DNA of 64,000 nucleotides from assembly GCF_003253115.1 (NCBI RefSeq), contig NZ_QEQF01000001.1, positions 558,001-622,000 on the forward strand, in the 5' to 3' direction. Positions 40,530 to 49,340 of the stretch are shown one piece after another. The translations under genes and the position numbers were made by a program. Positions within the stretch are counted from its first letter, which is position 1, and every line of letters starts with the position of its first letter. The DNA is from Haemophilus_A paraphrohaemolyticus_A (GTDB taxonomy: Bacteria; Pseudomonadota; Gammaproteobacteria; Enterobacterales; Pasteurellaceae). Below the pieces are notes generated by a model. That model searched no databases, was not told where the DNA came from, and saw only the letters and a list, made by a program, of their open reading frames with translations.

Positions 40530-42654
40530 TCCAAATGAAGTGCTAACTCGCATTCGCCTTAATAAAGAAACAGGCAAACTTTGGCAATTTCCTGGCGGAA
40601 TTCACCCGCTTGAGAACAAAAAACAGTCAAGCCAAAAACCTATTCGCACGTTGAATTTACCGAAATATTTTTATGTGCCTGTGGTACAACATTCTGGCTG
40701 GGCAGGCGATCTGATCGTCAAAGAGGGCGATTATGTCTTTAAAGGGCAAGCACTCACTCAAGGCGATCACTACCGCCAATTGCCTGTGCATGCACCGACA
40801 TCGGGCAGAGTGGTAGCAATTGCCCCACACGTGGCATCACACGCTTCTGGTTTACCAGAAATGACCGTAGTGATTGAAACTGACGGCAAAGATGAGTGGA
40901 TTGAACGTAAACCGATTGATGATTTTTTGCAAATGGGTAGCGAAGAAATTATCGAAAAAGTTTACCGATATGGTATTGCTGGATTAGGTGGAGCGGTGTT
41001 TCCAACAGCATCCAAACTTAGCCTTGCGGATAAACGTTGTAAGCTGTTAATTATCAACGGGGCGGAGTGTGAACCTTACATTACCTGCGATGATCGCTTG
41101 ATGCAGGAGCGAACGAATGAATTGGTAGAAGGTATTCGCATTTTGCGTTATGTGCTTCGCCCTGAAGAAGTCGTGATTGCGATTGAGGATAACAAACCAA
41201 GCGCAATCAAAGCGGTTAAAAAAGCCTTGAAAGGTGCAAATGATATGTTTGTGCGTGAAATTCCGACTAAATATCCCTCTGGTGCAAGCGATCAGTTGGT
41301 GCAAGTGCTTACAGGCTTAGAAATTCCGCAAGGCAAACGCACGATTGAAATGGGTATTGTGATGCATAATATCGGCACAGTCTATGCAGTAAAACGAGCA
41401 ATTATGGACGATGAACCTTTAATTGAACGGGTCGTTACACTCACTGGTGATAAAATTCGCAATAAAGGCAATGTCTGGGCAAGATTGGGCACACCAATTA
41501 TTCACTTGCTTGAACAGGTCGATTATCAAGCTGATGCGCGTTTCCCAGTTTTTTTAGGTGGGCCAATGACGGGCTTTATTTTGCCATCATTGCAATCGCC
41601 GATAACCAAAACCGCAAACTGTATTATCGCTCCAGATCATTTTGAATATGCACCTCCAGAGCCTGAACGCAGCTGCATTCGTTGCTCGAGCTGTTCGGAT
41701 GCTTGCCCTGTCGGCTTATTACCGCAACAGCTTTACTGGTTTGCCCGTTCAGAAGATCACGAAAAATCTAACGAATACCACTTAGAGGCTTGTATTGAGT
41801 GTGGCATCTGTGCTTACGTCTGCCCAAGTTACATTCCTCTTATTCAATATTTCCGCCAAGAAAAAGCCAAAATTGCAGAAATAGAAGAGAAAACGAAGAA
41901 ATCGGAAGAAGCAAAAGAACGTTTTGAAGCACGTGAAGCTCGCTTGCAGAAAGAGAAAGAGGCTCGCACTGCTCGAATTAACCAAGCGGCTGAAAAACGC
42001 CGTGAAGAGATTGCTCAAAATCAAGGTGAAGATCCTGTAGCAGCCGCGCTAGCTCGTATTAAAGCGAAAAAAGCGGAGCCTACATCCGAAGTTCATGTAA
42101 AAGCCAATGGCGAACCTGATAACAGCGATTTGATGGCACAACGCAAAGCTCGCCGCTTAGCTAAACAGGGAGAGACTACACAAGCAGTTGAAAAAGTTGA
42201 AGAAACTGCAAAACCAGCTGAAAATCTATCTGAGAACCTAGATACGAAAAAAGCAGCTGTCGCTGCGGCACTAGCCCGTGCTAGAGCGAAAAAAGAAGCA
42301 CAACAGGCACAAGCGGTTGAAAAAACGGAAGAAGCTACAAAACCTACTGAAGAGCTTGACTCACGCAAAGCCGCTATCGCCGCGGCACTTGCACGTGCGA
42401 AAGCGAAGAAAGATGCACAACAAGCGATCGAAAAATCTGAAGAGGTTGCAAAACCTACTGAAGAGCTTGATCCTCGCAAAGCCGCTATCGCTGTGGCGAT
42501 TGCTCGTGCGAAAGTGAAGAAAGAGGCACAGCAAGCGGTCGAAAAAATCGAAGAGGTTGCAAAACCAATGGAAGAACTCGACCCGCGCAAAGCAGCTGTG
42601 GCTGCAGCAATTGCTCGTGCAAAAGCAAAAAAAAGCAGCTCAACAACAGAGTGA
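40522..42654 (+). CDS. rsxC: Electron transport complex subunit RsxC (RnfC) with repetitive tail
   Basis: RsxC is the NADH/FMN-binding peripheral subunit. From the ATG at 40522 (MSNPNEVLTRIRLNKETGKL), with GGAGGA upstream, it is 710 residues. It has the nucleotide-binding GIAGLGGAVFPTASKL segment near 155, the NGAECEPY motif, and two 4Fe-4S motifs (CIRCSSCSDACPVG and CIECGICAYVCP). From about residue 450 it is a charged helical tail. The last 130 residues hold four tandem copies of a 37-39 residue unit beginning LD-x-x-KAA and containing AxARAxxKK, as also happens in longer gammaproteobacterial RsxC proteins. Confidence 0.95.
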   Translation: MSNPNEVLTRIRLNKETGKLWQFPGGIHPLENKKQSSQKPIRTLNLPKYFYVPVVQHSGWAGDLIVKEGDYVFKGQALTQGDHYRQLPVHAPTSGRVVAIAPHVASHASGLPEMTVVIETDGKDEWIERKPIDDFLQMGSEEIIEKVYRYGIAGLGGAVFPTASKLSLADKRCKLLIINGAECEPYITCDDRLMQERTNELVEGIRILRYVLRPEEVVIAIEDNKPSAIKAVKKALKGANDMFVREIPTKYPSGASDQLVQVLTGLEIPQGKRTIEMGIVMHNIGTVYAVKRAIMDDEPLIERVVTLTGDKIRNKGNVWARLGTPIIHLLEQVDYQADARFPVFLGGPMTGFILPSLQSPITKTANCIIAPDHFEYAPPEPERSCIRCSSCSDACPVGLLPQQLYWFARSEDHEKSNEYHLEACIECGICAYVCPSYIPLIQYFRQEKAKIAEIEEKTKKSEEAKERFEAREARLQKEKEARTARINQAAEKRREEIAQNQGEDPVAAALARIKAKKAEPTSEVHVKANGEPDNSDLMAQRKARRLAKQGETTQAVEKVEETAKPAENLSENLDTKKAAVAAALARARAKKEAQQAQAVEKTEEATKPTEELDSRKAAIAAALARAKAKKDAQQAIEKSEEVAKPTEELDPRKAAIAVAIARAKVKKEAQQAVEKIEEVAKPMEELDPRKAAVAAAIARAKAKKSSSTTE
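42244..42651 (+). repeat. Tandem repeats in the rsxC 3' region
   Basis: Four units of about 111-117 bp encode LD-x-x-KAAVAAALARARAKK-type sequences. Copies differ in up to a quarter of residues, so the array is not freshly amplified, but its similarity makes length variation by recombination plausible. Confidence 0.8.
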
Positions 42655-42690
42655 ACAATAACCGAATAATGGAAAGAAAAGGAAGCATCA

Positions 42691-43761
42691 ATGTTTAAAA
42701 TGGTCAGCTCCCCACATACACACGGGAGCAATTTAACCGCCAAATTTATGTTATGGGTGATGGTTGCTATGTTGCCCGCCCTTGTTGTGCAATGCTATTA
42801 CTTCGGCGTTGGCGTGTTGGTGCAGGTTATCATTGCAGTTAGCTTTGCTGTGGTTATTGAACTTACTGTGGCAAAACTTCGCCAAAAACCGACTGCTTTC
42901 TATTTGGCGGATCTCTCTGGCATTTTAACCGCACTGATTTTAGCAATGTCTATTCCGCCTTATTCCCCTTATTGGATCGTGATGATCGGGGTGATTGTTG
43001 CTTTACTGCTGGCAAAACATATTTACGGTGGGTTAGGACAGAATTTGTTTAATCCTGCAATGGTAGCGTATGCCTTGTTGCTGATTTCGTTCCCTGTGCA
43101 AATGACCTCATGGAGTGTACCAAGCCAGCTATTAAGCGAGCCGCCAACAATGAACGACGCCTTTCATTTGGTTTTTACAGGTGTTACGAGCGATGGTTTT
43201 AGTTTACGCCAATTAGTTGATAGCGTGGACGGTATTACTCAAGCAACACCACTTGATAGTGCGAAATTAGCGATGAAGGCACAAGGTTTTATTGCACCAG
43301 AACTTGCACAAAATATCAGCGATAAATTGGGCTTCAACGGCTGGTTTCAAATCAATTTGGCGTTTTTGATTGGTGGGATTTTCCTGATTGCGAAACGTAT
43401 CATTCACTGGCAAATTCCAGTAGCGATGTTGACGGTGTTTGTGTTGTGTAGCTACACGGACAACACAGTGAAACAACTCGCTTTTGCCGATTCGAGCAGT
43501 GCATTGTGGGAAACGTGGCAACATCTTTTTAGTGGGGCGATGATGTTTGGGGCGTTCTTTATTGCGACTGATCCCGTTTCCGCCTCCATTACACCACGTG
43601 GAAAACTAATTTTCGGTGGCTTAATTGGCTTGTTGGTTTACCTGATTCGTTATTATGGAAATTACCCCGATGCGGTGGCATTCTCAGTGTTGCTAGCCAA
43701 TATTTGCGTACCGCTGATTGACCACTATACGCAACCAAGATTGTACGGGACGAGAAAATAA
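42691..43761 (+). CDS. rsxD: Electron transport complex subunit RsxD (RnfD)
   Basis: RsxD is a multi-helix membrane subunit with covalently bound FMN. The 356-residue product has about ten hydrophobic helices and the flavinylation threonine T186 in DGITQATPLD, matching T187 of the E. coli protein. AAGGAAG precedes the ATG. It is 36 bp downstream of rsxC and shares an overlapping stop/start with rsxG. Confidence 0.95.
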   Translation: MFKMVSSPHTHGSNLTAKFMLWVMVAMLPALVVQCYYFGVGVLVQVIIAVSFAVVIELTVAKLRQKPTAFYLADLSGILTALILAMSIPPYSPYWIVMIGVIVALLLAKHIYGGLGQNLFNPAMVAYALLLISFPVQMTSWSVPSQLLSEPPTMNDAFHLVFTGVTSDGFSLRQLVDSVDGITQATPLDSAKLAMKAQGFIAPELAQNISDKLGFNGWFQINLAFLIGGIFLIAKRIIHWQIPVAMLTVFVLCSYTDNTVKQLAFADSSSALWETWQHLFSGAMMFGAFFIATDPVSASITPRGKLIFGGLIGLLVYLIRYYGNYPDAVAFSVLLANICVPLIDHYTQPRLYGTRK

Positions 43762-44393
43762 TGAATACCTCAAAAATTACCTTAAAATACGCCCTTTTGC
43801 TTGGGCTTATTGCGTTGCTTTGCACCGCAGTTTCAACGGGCGTTTATCTGCTTACTAAAGGGAGAATTGATGAAGTAACGGCTAATCAGCAACGAGCTTT
43901 ATTACACGAGGTTGTCCCACAGAATCATTTCGATAATGATTTGCTCGCAACCTGTAAAGTGGCAAATTTACCTGAAGCACCGCATTTAAACCGCATCTAT
44001 ATTGCAAAAAAAGCGGATAAAACGACCGCTTACGCACTGCAAGGCACAGCACCAGATGGTTATTCAGGCAATATTGTGCTGTTAATGGGGATCGAGCCGA
44101 ATGGTACGGTGTTAGGTGTGAGAACCTTGCAACATACCGAAACACCAGGGCTAGGCGATAAAATCGAAACCCGCATTTCAGATTGGATTTTATCTTTCGC
44201 AGGTAAGCTTTTTTCACTTGAAAACGAAAGTAGTTGGGCGGTAAAAAAAGATGGTGGGCAGTTTGACCAATTTACAGGCGCAACCATTACGCCACGTGCG
44301 GTAGTCAATAATGTGCGTGAAAATGCGAAATGGGTGATTACTCAGTTGGTGCAATATCCAGAGCTTGTCGAGAAATTAGAGGAGTGCAAATAA
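43761..44393 (+). CDS. rsxG: Electron transport complex subunit RsxG (RnfG)
   Basis: RsxG is a periplasm-facing flavoprotein with a single N-terminal membrane helix (residues 8-32). The 210-residue protein carries the flavin-transferase motif FTGATITPRAVV, with T175 or T177 as the FMN-linked threonine. The TPGLGDKI motif near 128 is also intact. Start and stop overlap the neighbouring rsxD and rsxE by one base each. Confidence 0.95.
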   Translation: MNTSKITLKYALLLGLIALLCTAVSTGVYLLTKGRIDEVTANQQRALLHEVVPQNHFDNDLLATCKVANLPEAPHLNRIYIAKKADKTTAYALQGTAPDGYSGNIVLLMGIEPNGTVLGVRTLQHTETPGLGDKIETRISDWILSFAGKLFSLENESSWAVKKDGGQFDQFTGATITPRAVVNNVRENAKWVITQLVQYPELVEKLEECK

Positions 44394-45082
44394 TGAATTG
44401 TCAAGAACAGCAAATTCCAGTCACTCAAATTGAAACGGAAGCAACGCCAACGCAAAGCGTGTGGAAAACGCTATTTATGGATGGCGTTTGGAAAAATAAT
44501 AGCGCGTTGGTGCAACTGCTTGGACTTTGTCCACTTTTGGCGGTATCTAATAGCGTGATGAATGCATTAGGGCTTGGCTTAGCAACAATGTTTGTATTGA
44601 TTGCCACAAATACTACGATCTCTCTATTTCGTAAGGTAATCCCTAATGATATTCGTATTCCGATTTATGTGATGATTATCGCCACCGTAGTAACCGCAGT
44701 GCAATTATTAATGAATGCATTTGCTTATTCGGTTTATCAATCACTAGGGATTTTTATTCCACTGATTGTGACCAACTGTATTGTGATCGGACGAGCAGAG
44801 GCTTACGCTTCAAAGAACAATGTGGCACAATCCTCCTTTGATGGGTTTGCGATGGGATTAGGAGCAACATTAAGCCTTGTTGTGTTAGGCGCGTTACGTG
44901 AATTGCTTGGGCAAGGTACACTTTTTGATGGTTTAGACTTATTATTAGGCGATTGGGCGAAATCATTACGCCTAGATGTGTTACACTTAGACTCTGGCTT
45001 ATTATTAGCCATTTTACCCCCTGGTGCCTTTATCGGCTTAGGGGTAATGTTAGCCATTAAGAACTTAATTGATAAAAAATAA
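44393..45082 (+). CDS. rsxE: Electron transport complex subunit RsxE (RnfE)
   Basis: RsxE is the second RsxA-like membrane subunit. The 229-residue product (MNCQEQQIPVTQIETEATPT) has six helices and the cysteine motifs LGLCPLLAVS and VTNCIVIG that pair with those of RsxA. A slightly extended N-terminus of about 25 polar residues precedes the conserved part. A longer frame starting inside rsxG is rejected. The next gene, lpxM, begins on its stop codon. In E. coli nth follows here, so the downstream neighbour differs. Confidence 0.95.
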   Translation: MNCQEQQIPVTQIETEATPTQSVWKTLFMDGVWKNNSALVQLLGLCPLLAVSNSVMNALGLGLATMFVLIATNTTISLFRKVIPNDIRIPIYVMIIATVVTAVQLLMNAFAYSVYQSLGIFIPLIVTNCIVIGRAEAYASKNNVAQSSFDGFAMGLGATLSLVVLGALRELLGQGTLFDGLDLLLGDWAKSLRLDVLHLDSGLLLAILPPGAFIGLGVMLAIKNLIDKK

Positions 45083-46044
45083 TGACTGAAATTACAGAAC
45101 AGAAAGGCTACACGCATAAATTTTTGTGGCAATTTTTACTACCAAAGTACTGGAGCATATGGCTTGGTGTGCTAGTGTTGCTCATATTAGCGTTTGTGCC
45201 TTATCTATTGCGAGATAAACTAGCTGTTTTTGTTGGCAAAGTGGCTTGCCACTATTTGAAAAAGGAAGGCAACAAACAATTCCGTCGTTCAGATATTAAC
45301 TTACGTTATTGCTTTCCCAATTGGAGTGAAGACAAGCGGTTAAAAACGATTGAAGAAATGTTTATTACCGTAGCTCAAACAATGTTGGGCATTGGTGAAA
45401 TTGCAGTGCGTTCGGTGAAACATCTGCAAAAACGGAGTGAATTTATCGGGCTTGAGCACATTTATCAAGCTAAAGTGGAAGGCAAAAATATTATTCTACT
45501 TGTGCCACACACTTGGGCAATTGATGCATCTGGGATTATTCTGCATACACACGGAATGCCAATGGTTTCAATGTATAATCCACACCGAAATGCATTAGTC
45601 GATTGGCTCTGGAACGCAACCCGTGAGCGTTTTGGCGGACGAATGCACACACGTCAAAATGGGATTAAGCCATTTTTAGCAGATGTCAAAAAAGGGAATA
45701 TGGGCTATTTCTTGCCAGATGAAGATTTTGGTAAGGAATTAAGTGTTTATGTCGATTTCTTTGCAACGGAAAAAGCAACTTTGCCAGGGCTAAACAAAAT
45801 GGCTCGTGTCGCAAATGCAGTGGTTATTCCAATGTTTGCTACTTATCAAGCAAAGAAAGGCGTATACCAAATGGAAATTTTGCCTCCGCTAGAATTTTCG
45901 GGCACACCTGAACAATCTGCCCGTGAAATGAACAAAGTGATTGAATATTTTGTGACTAAATCGCCAGAGCAATATGTCTGGATTTTGCGTTTATTAAAAA
46001 CGCGCCGTGATGGGCAAGATATTTATAAAAAGAATAAAGAGTGA
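45082..46044 (+). CDS. lpxM: Lipid A late acyltransferase LpxM (MsbB type)
   Basis: LpxM-type enzymes add the last secondary acyl chain to Kdo2-lipid A at the inner membrane. The 320-residue product has an N-terminal membrane helix (about 24-44), the catalytic HxxxxD motif as HTWAID (H143 and D148), and the downstream NPHRNALVDWL and PDEDFG motifs. LpxM rather than LpxL is inferred from the sequence around residues 60-90 and from the letB neighbour, a pairing I recall from H. influenzae. Its ATG overlaps the rsxE stop codon, so it is likely read as part of the rsx transcript. Confidence 0.85.
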   Translation: MTEITEQKGYTHKFLWQFLLPKYWSIWLGVLVLLILAFVPYLLRDKLAVFVGKVACHYLKKEGNKQFRRSDINLRYCFPNWSEDKRLKTIEEMFITVAQTMLGIGEIAVRSVKHLQKRSEFIGLEHIYQAKVEGKNIILLVPHTWAIDASGIILHTHGMPMVSMYNPHRNALVDWLWNATRERFGGRMHTRQNGIKPFLADVKKGNMGYFLPDEDFGKELSVYVDFFATEKATLPGLNKMARVANAVVIPMFATYQAKKGVYQMEILPPLEFSGTPEQSAREMNKVIEYFVTKSPEQYVWILRLLKTRRDGQDIYKKNKE

Positions 46045-46052
46045 GAGATTGA

Positions 46053-48722
46053 ATGAGCGAAAAATTAGATGTTCAACCCGCTAAGATTAGACAACCTCGC
46101 CGAATTTCCCCTTTCTGGCTTTTGCCGATTGTGGCATTTGCGATTGGTTGTTTATTATTTTTCCAAATTTTGCAAGAACGTGGGCAGATGATCACCATTC
46201 GTTTTAACGAAGGAGACGGCATTACGGCAGGTAAAACAGCGATTCGTTATCAAGGCTTGCAAATTGGTGTGGTCAAAAAAGTCTATTTTGTAGATAACCT
46301 TAAACGTGTGGAAGTGGAAGCAGAAATTAACCCAGAGGCTCGTTCTGTACTAAAAGAGGGAACGCAATTTTGGGTAGTAAAACCAACCGCTTCACTTGCG
46401 GGTGTTTCGGGGTTAGATACCCTTGTTTCAGGCAACTACATTACGCTTAAACCTAGCGATGATCCCAATGCAAAAAGTGAAGATGAGTTTATCGCTCAAG
46501 ATGAACCACCCGTGGCAATTGCGACTGATGGTGCATTGTTGATTAAGTTAGTATCGGATGATCTCGGTTCACTGACAACAGGCTCGCAAGTCTATTTCCG
46601 CAAAGCGCCCGTAGGGCAAGTAGCAGACTACCGTTTTAGTGCAGATCGTAAAAAGGTCGAGATTGATATTTTAATCAATAAAAAAGATGTTAGCTTAGTG
46701 AAGAAAAATAGCCGCTTCTGGAACATCAGCGGCGTGAACGTAAAAGCGGGAATGTCGGGCGTTGATCTCTCAATGGATAGCTTGGCTTCTGTGGTGATGG
46801 GCGGTGTTGCTTTTGATTCCCCAGATAATGATGAACCTGCTGAACAAGGGCAAAACTATGCGCTTTATCCAGATTATAAATCAGCAAAACGTGGCGTCGA
46901 TATTCAGATTTTAGTGCCTATGGATGATGGACTAAAACTGCAAGAGACAGGTGTGTTCCACAAAAATGTACAAGTAGGTTTATTAACTGATTTAGAAATT
47001 CCTGTTGAAAACGATAGCATATTTGAAGAGCTACAGCCTGAGCAGAAGAAAGGAATGCTCAAAGGCACATTATTAATCGATCCGAATTATGTTCATCTGT
47101 TTAAAACAGAAACAAAAATTTTACTTAGAGAGCCAACATTTAGCTTAGATAAAGAGCAAATTAGTAAAATCGGAGAACTATTCCGTGGTGACTATTTTGA
47201 TGTTTTAAGTGGTTCGGGTGAAGCAAAAACACAGTTTACGGTTGAAAAAGAAGAAGATTTCTTGTTAGGCTTACCGAATATGTTAGCCTTAACGTTTCAA
47301 TCTGCAGAATCTTATGGTGTAGATGAAGGGCAAGGCATCTATTATAACGATGTACAAATTGGAGAAATTTTAAAGCGTAATCTCACCTTAAATAATGTGG
47401 AATTCCAAGGGGTAATTTATCCCGCATATCGCCATTTAGTTGGGCAAAATAGTAAGTTTGTCGCGATTTCTAACTTGGATGTAAATATCGGTTTAGACGG
47501 TTTACGTGTCAAAGCAGGTTCACCAAGTGATTGGATCAAAGGTGGCATTCGTTTATTAGCAGATAAGCCTTCGGGCAAAGCAAAAAGTAAATATCCGCTT
47601 TATAAAGATGTAGATTATGCAGAACTTGGCATTGCTTCTAGTGAAAAATTACCAACTTTAACGCTCTCTACCAATACCCCTTCAGGTATTAGCCAAGGTT
47701 CGGTGGTGCTTTATCGTGATTTCCAAGTGGGCGAAGTGTTAAAAGTACGCCCAACAAAAAACCAATTTGAGGTAGATCTTTTTGTTGAGCCTGCTTATCG
47801 CCACTTAATCAGCGAGAAAAACCGTTATTGGGTTGAGCCTGCTGTTTCTGCAGATGTTTCACTTAAAGGTGTGAGTATTCAAGCCTCACCGATTATGCGA
47901 ACACTTAAAGGCGCGATTAGCTTTGATAACCAAGCAGAAAGTGGTAGTAAAACCCTTTTTGCAAGCAAAGAAAAAGCATTATCTGGCAATACTTACCTTA
48001 CTTTAATTGCAAAAGATGCCTCCAAACTGACTGAAGGAATGGACATCAAATATATGGGCTTAACTGTGGGGAAAGTTGAAAAGCTAGAACTACAAAACGC
48101 AAAAAATCAGATAAAAGCGACCGCTTATGTCGAAGGGCAATATTATCCATTGCTTGCTAAAGCAGGCAGCAAATTTAATGTAATCTCAACTGAAATTTCT
48201 GCTTCAGGTGTAAAAAACATTGATGCGGCATTACAAAGCTATATTAGCGTAGAGGCGGGAAATGGTAAGGTGCAAACGCAATTTACACTTGCTGATACTG
48301 ATACCGTTAAAACCACTTATGGCAATGGTTTTCCTGTGATTGTGGAAACAAGTGATGCACAGGGCATTCAAGTTGAAGCCCCCGTTTTCTATCGCGGAAT
48401 GCAGGTAGGGATTGTGAAAAAAATAAGTTTAAGTGAACTAGGCGATCGCGTCTTTATTCACTTGGCGATTGAAAATAAATATCAGCATTTAGTGCGCAAT
48501 AACACCGAATTCTGGGCGGCCTCAGGTTATACTATGAACATTAGCTTGCAAGGTGTGAGCATGAACTCAGGGACGATGTCGCAATTATTAAATGGTGGTA
48601 TCGCATTCTCAACCCCATCAGGCAGAGTAGTGCAACCACAGGCAAAACCAAACCGCCATTTCTTATTACAACGTAAAATTCCGCAAGAAGCCCCAGAGTG
48701 GGATCAAGGAATTGCGGAATAG
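46053..48722 (+). CDS. letB: LetB (YebT) MCE-domain lipid-transport protein
   Basis: LetB forms a periplasm-spanning hydrophobic tube for lipids between inner and outer membrane. The 889-residue protein has one N-terminal membrane helix (about 22-42) followed by seven MCE domains, which can be counted from the recurring pattern of a strand, a short G-containing turn and VGxV: GLQIGVV, KAPVGQV, NVQVGLL, DVQIGEI, DFQVGEV, GLTVGKV and GMQVGIV. Seven is the E. coli LetB number. The usual partner gene letA (yebS) is not upstream; lpxM is instead, 8 bp away. Confidence 0.93.
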   Translation: MSEKLDVQPAKIRQPRRISPFWLLPIVAFAIGCLLFFQILQERGQMITIRFNEGDGITAGKTAIRYQGLQIGVVKKVYFVDNLKRVEVEAEINPEARSVLKEGTQFWVVKPTASLAGVSGLDTLVSGNYITLKPSDDPNAKSEDEFIAQDEPPVAIATDGALLIKLVSDDLGSLTTGSQVYFRKAPVGQVADYRFSADRKKVEIDILINKKDVSLVKKNSRFWNISGVNVKAGMSGVDLSMDSLASVVMGGVAFDSPDNDEPAEQGQNYALYPDYKSAKRGVDIQILVPMDDGLKLQETGVFHKNVQVGLLTDLEIPVENDSIFEELQPEQKKGMLKGTLLIDPNYVHLFKTETKILLREPTFSLDKEQISKIGELFRGDYFDVLSGSGEAKTQFTVEKEEDFLLGLPNMLALTFQSAESYGVDEGQGIYYNDVQIGEILKRNLTLNNVEFQGVIYPAYRHLVGQNSKFVAISNLDVNIGLDGLRVKAGSPSDWIKGGIRLLADKPSGKAKSKYPLYKDVDYAELGIASSEKLPTLTLSTNTPSGISQGSVVLYRDFQVGEVLKVRPTKNQFEVDLFVEPAYRHLISEKNRYWVEPAVSADVSLKGVSIQASPIMRTLKGAISFDNQAESGSKTLFASKEKALSGNTYLTLIAKDASKLTEGMDIKYMGLTVGKVEKLELQNAKNQIKATAYVEGQYYPLLAKAGSKFNVISTEISASGVKNIDAALQSYISVEAGNGKVQTQFTLADTDTVKTTYGNGFPVIVETSDAQGIQVEAPVFYRGMQVGIVKKISLSELGDRVFIHLAIENKYQHLVRNNTEFWAASGYTMNISLQGVSMNSGTMSQLLNGGIAFSTPSGRVVQPQAKPNRHFLLQRKIPQEAPEWDQGIAE

Positions 48723-48747
48723 AAAGATTTATTATTAGGAGAGAATT

Positions 48748-49257
48748 ATGCCTTTATTAGATAGCTTTAAAGTAGACCATACTAGAATGAATGCTCCAGC
48801 AGTTCGCGTGGCAAAAACCATGACAACGCCAAAAGGCGATACCATTACCGTGTTTGACTTACGCTTCTGCCGTCCGAATATTGATATTCTGCCTGTGCGT
48901 GGTATTCACACCATGGAGCACCTTTTTGCAGGCTTTATGCGTGATCACTTAAATAGCGACAACGTAGAAATTATTGATATTTCGCCAATGGGTTGCCGCA
49001 CGGGTTTTTATATGTCGTTAATTGGTGCACTAAGCGAACAAGATGTGGTAAAAGCGTGGACAGCGTCAATGAAAGATGCGCTACACAAAGTGCCAGATGT
49101 ATCGAAAATTCCAGAGCTAAACGAATACCAATGCGGTTCATACAAAGAGCACTCTTTAGAAGAAGCTCACCAAATTGCTCGTGATGTGTTAGCAAAAGGG
49201 ATTGGCGTAAATCGCAACGAAGATTTAGCGTTGGATGAGAAGTTATTAAATCCGTAA
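48748..49257 (+). CDS. luxS: S-ribosylhomocysteine lyase LuxS
   Basis: LuxS cleaves S-ribosylhomocysteine to homocysteine and the precursor of autoinducer-2. The 169-residue product is the normal length. The iron-binding HTMEH motif lies near residues 54-58, the catalytic cysteine in PMGCRTGFYM near 84, and the third metal ligand is expected near the CGSYKEHS segment. AGGAGAG precedes the ATG. It is 25 bp after letB, so read-through is possible, but function is unrelated. Confidence 0.96.
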   Translation: MPLLDSFKVDHTRMNAPAVRVAKTMTTPKGDTITVFDLRFCRPNIDILPVRGIHTMEHLFAGFMRDHLNSDNVEIIDISPMGCRTGFYMSLIGALSEQDVVKAWTASMKDALHKVPDVSKIPELNEYQCGSYKEHSLEEAHQIARDVLAKGIGVNRNEDLALDEKLLNP

Positions 49258-49288
49258 GAATCTAAATTTATATAGCAAGTAAAATATT

Positions 49289-49330
49289 AAGCGGTAAAAT
49301 TCTTATCTAATTTTACCGCTTGTATTATTT
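49289..49330. terminator. Uptake-signal hairpin between luxS and the ABC exporter
   Basis: AAGCGGTAAAATT (49289-49301) and AATTTTACCGCTT (49309-49321) form a perfect 13-bp stem with a seven-base loop, followed by GTATTATTT, between convergent genes. Confidence 0.85.
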
Positions 49331-49340
49331 AAAACTTCAT

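Noticed and set aside
42244..42651. Possible CRISPR or other spaced repeat array
   Set aside because: Repeats are contiguous 37-39 codon units in frame within rsxC, with no spacers.
42093..42743. 216-codon open frame on the minus strand opposite rsxC
   Set aside because: It is the complement of the alanine/lysine repeat region. Its Ala/Ser/Phe-rich translation has no start signal and no family resemblance.
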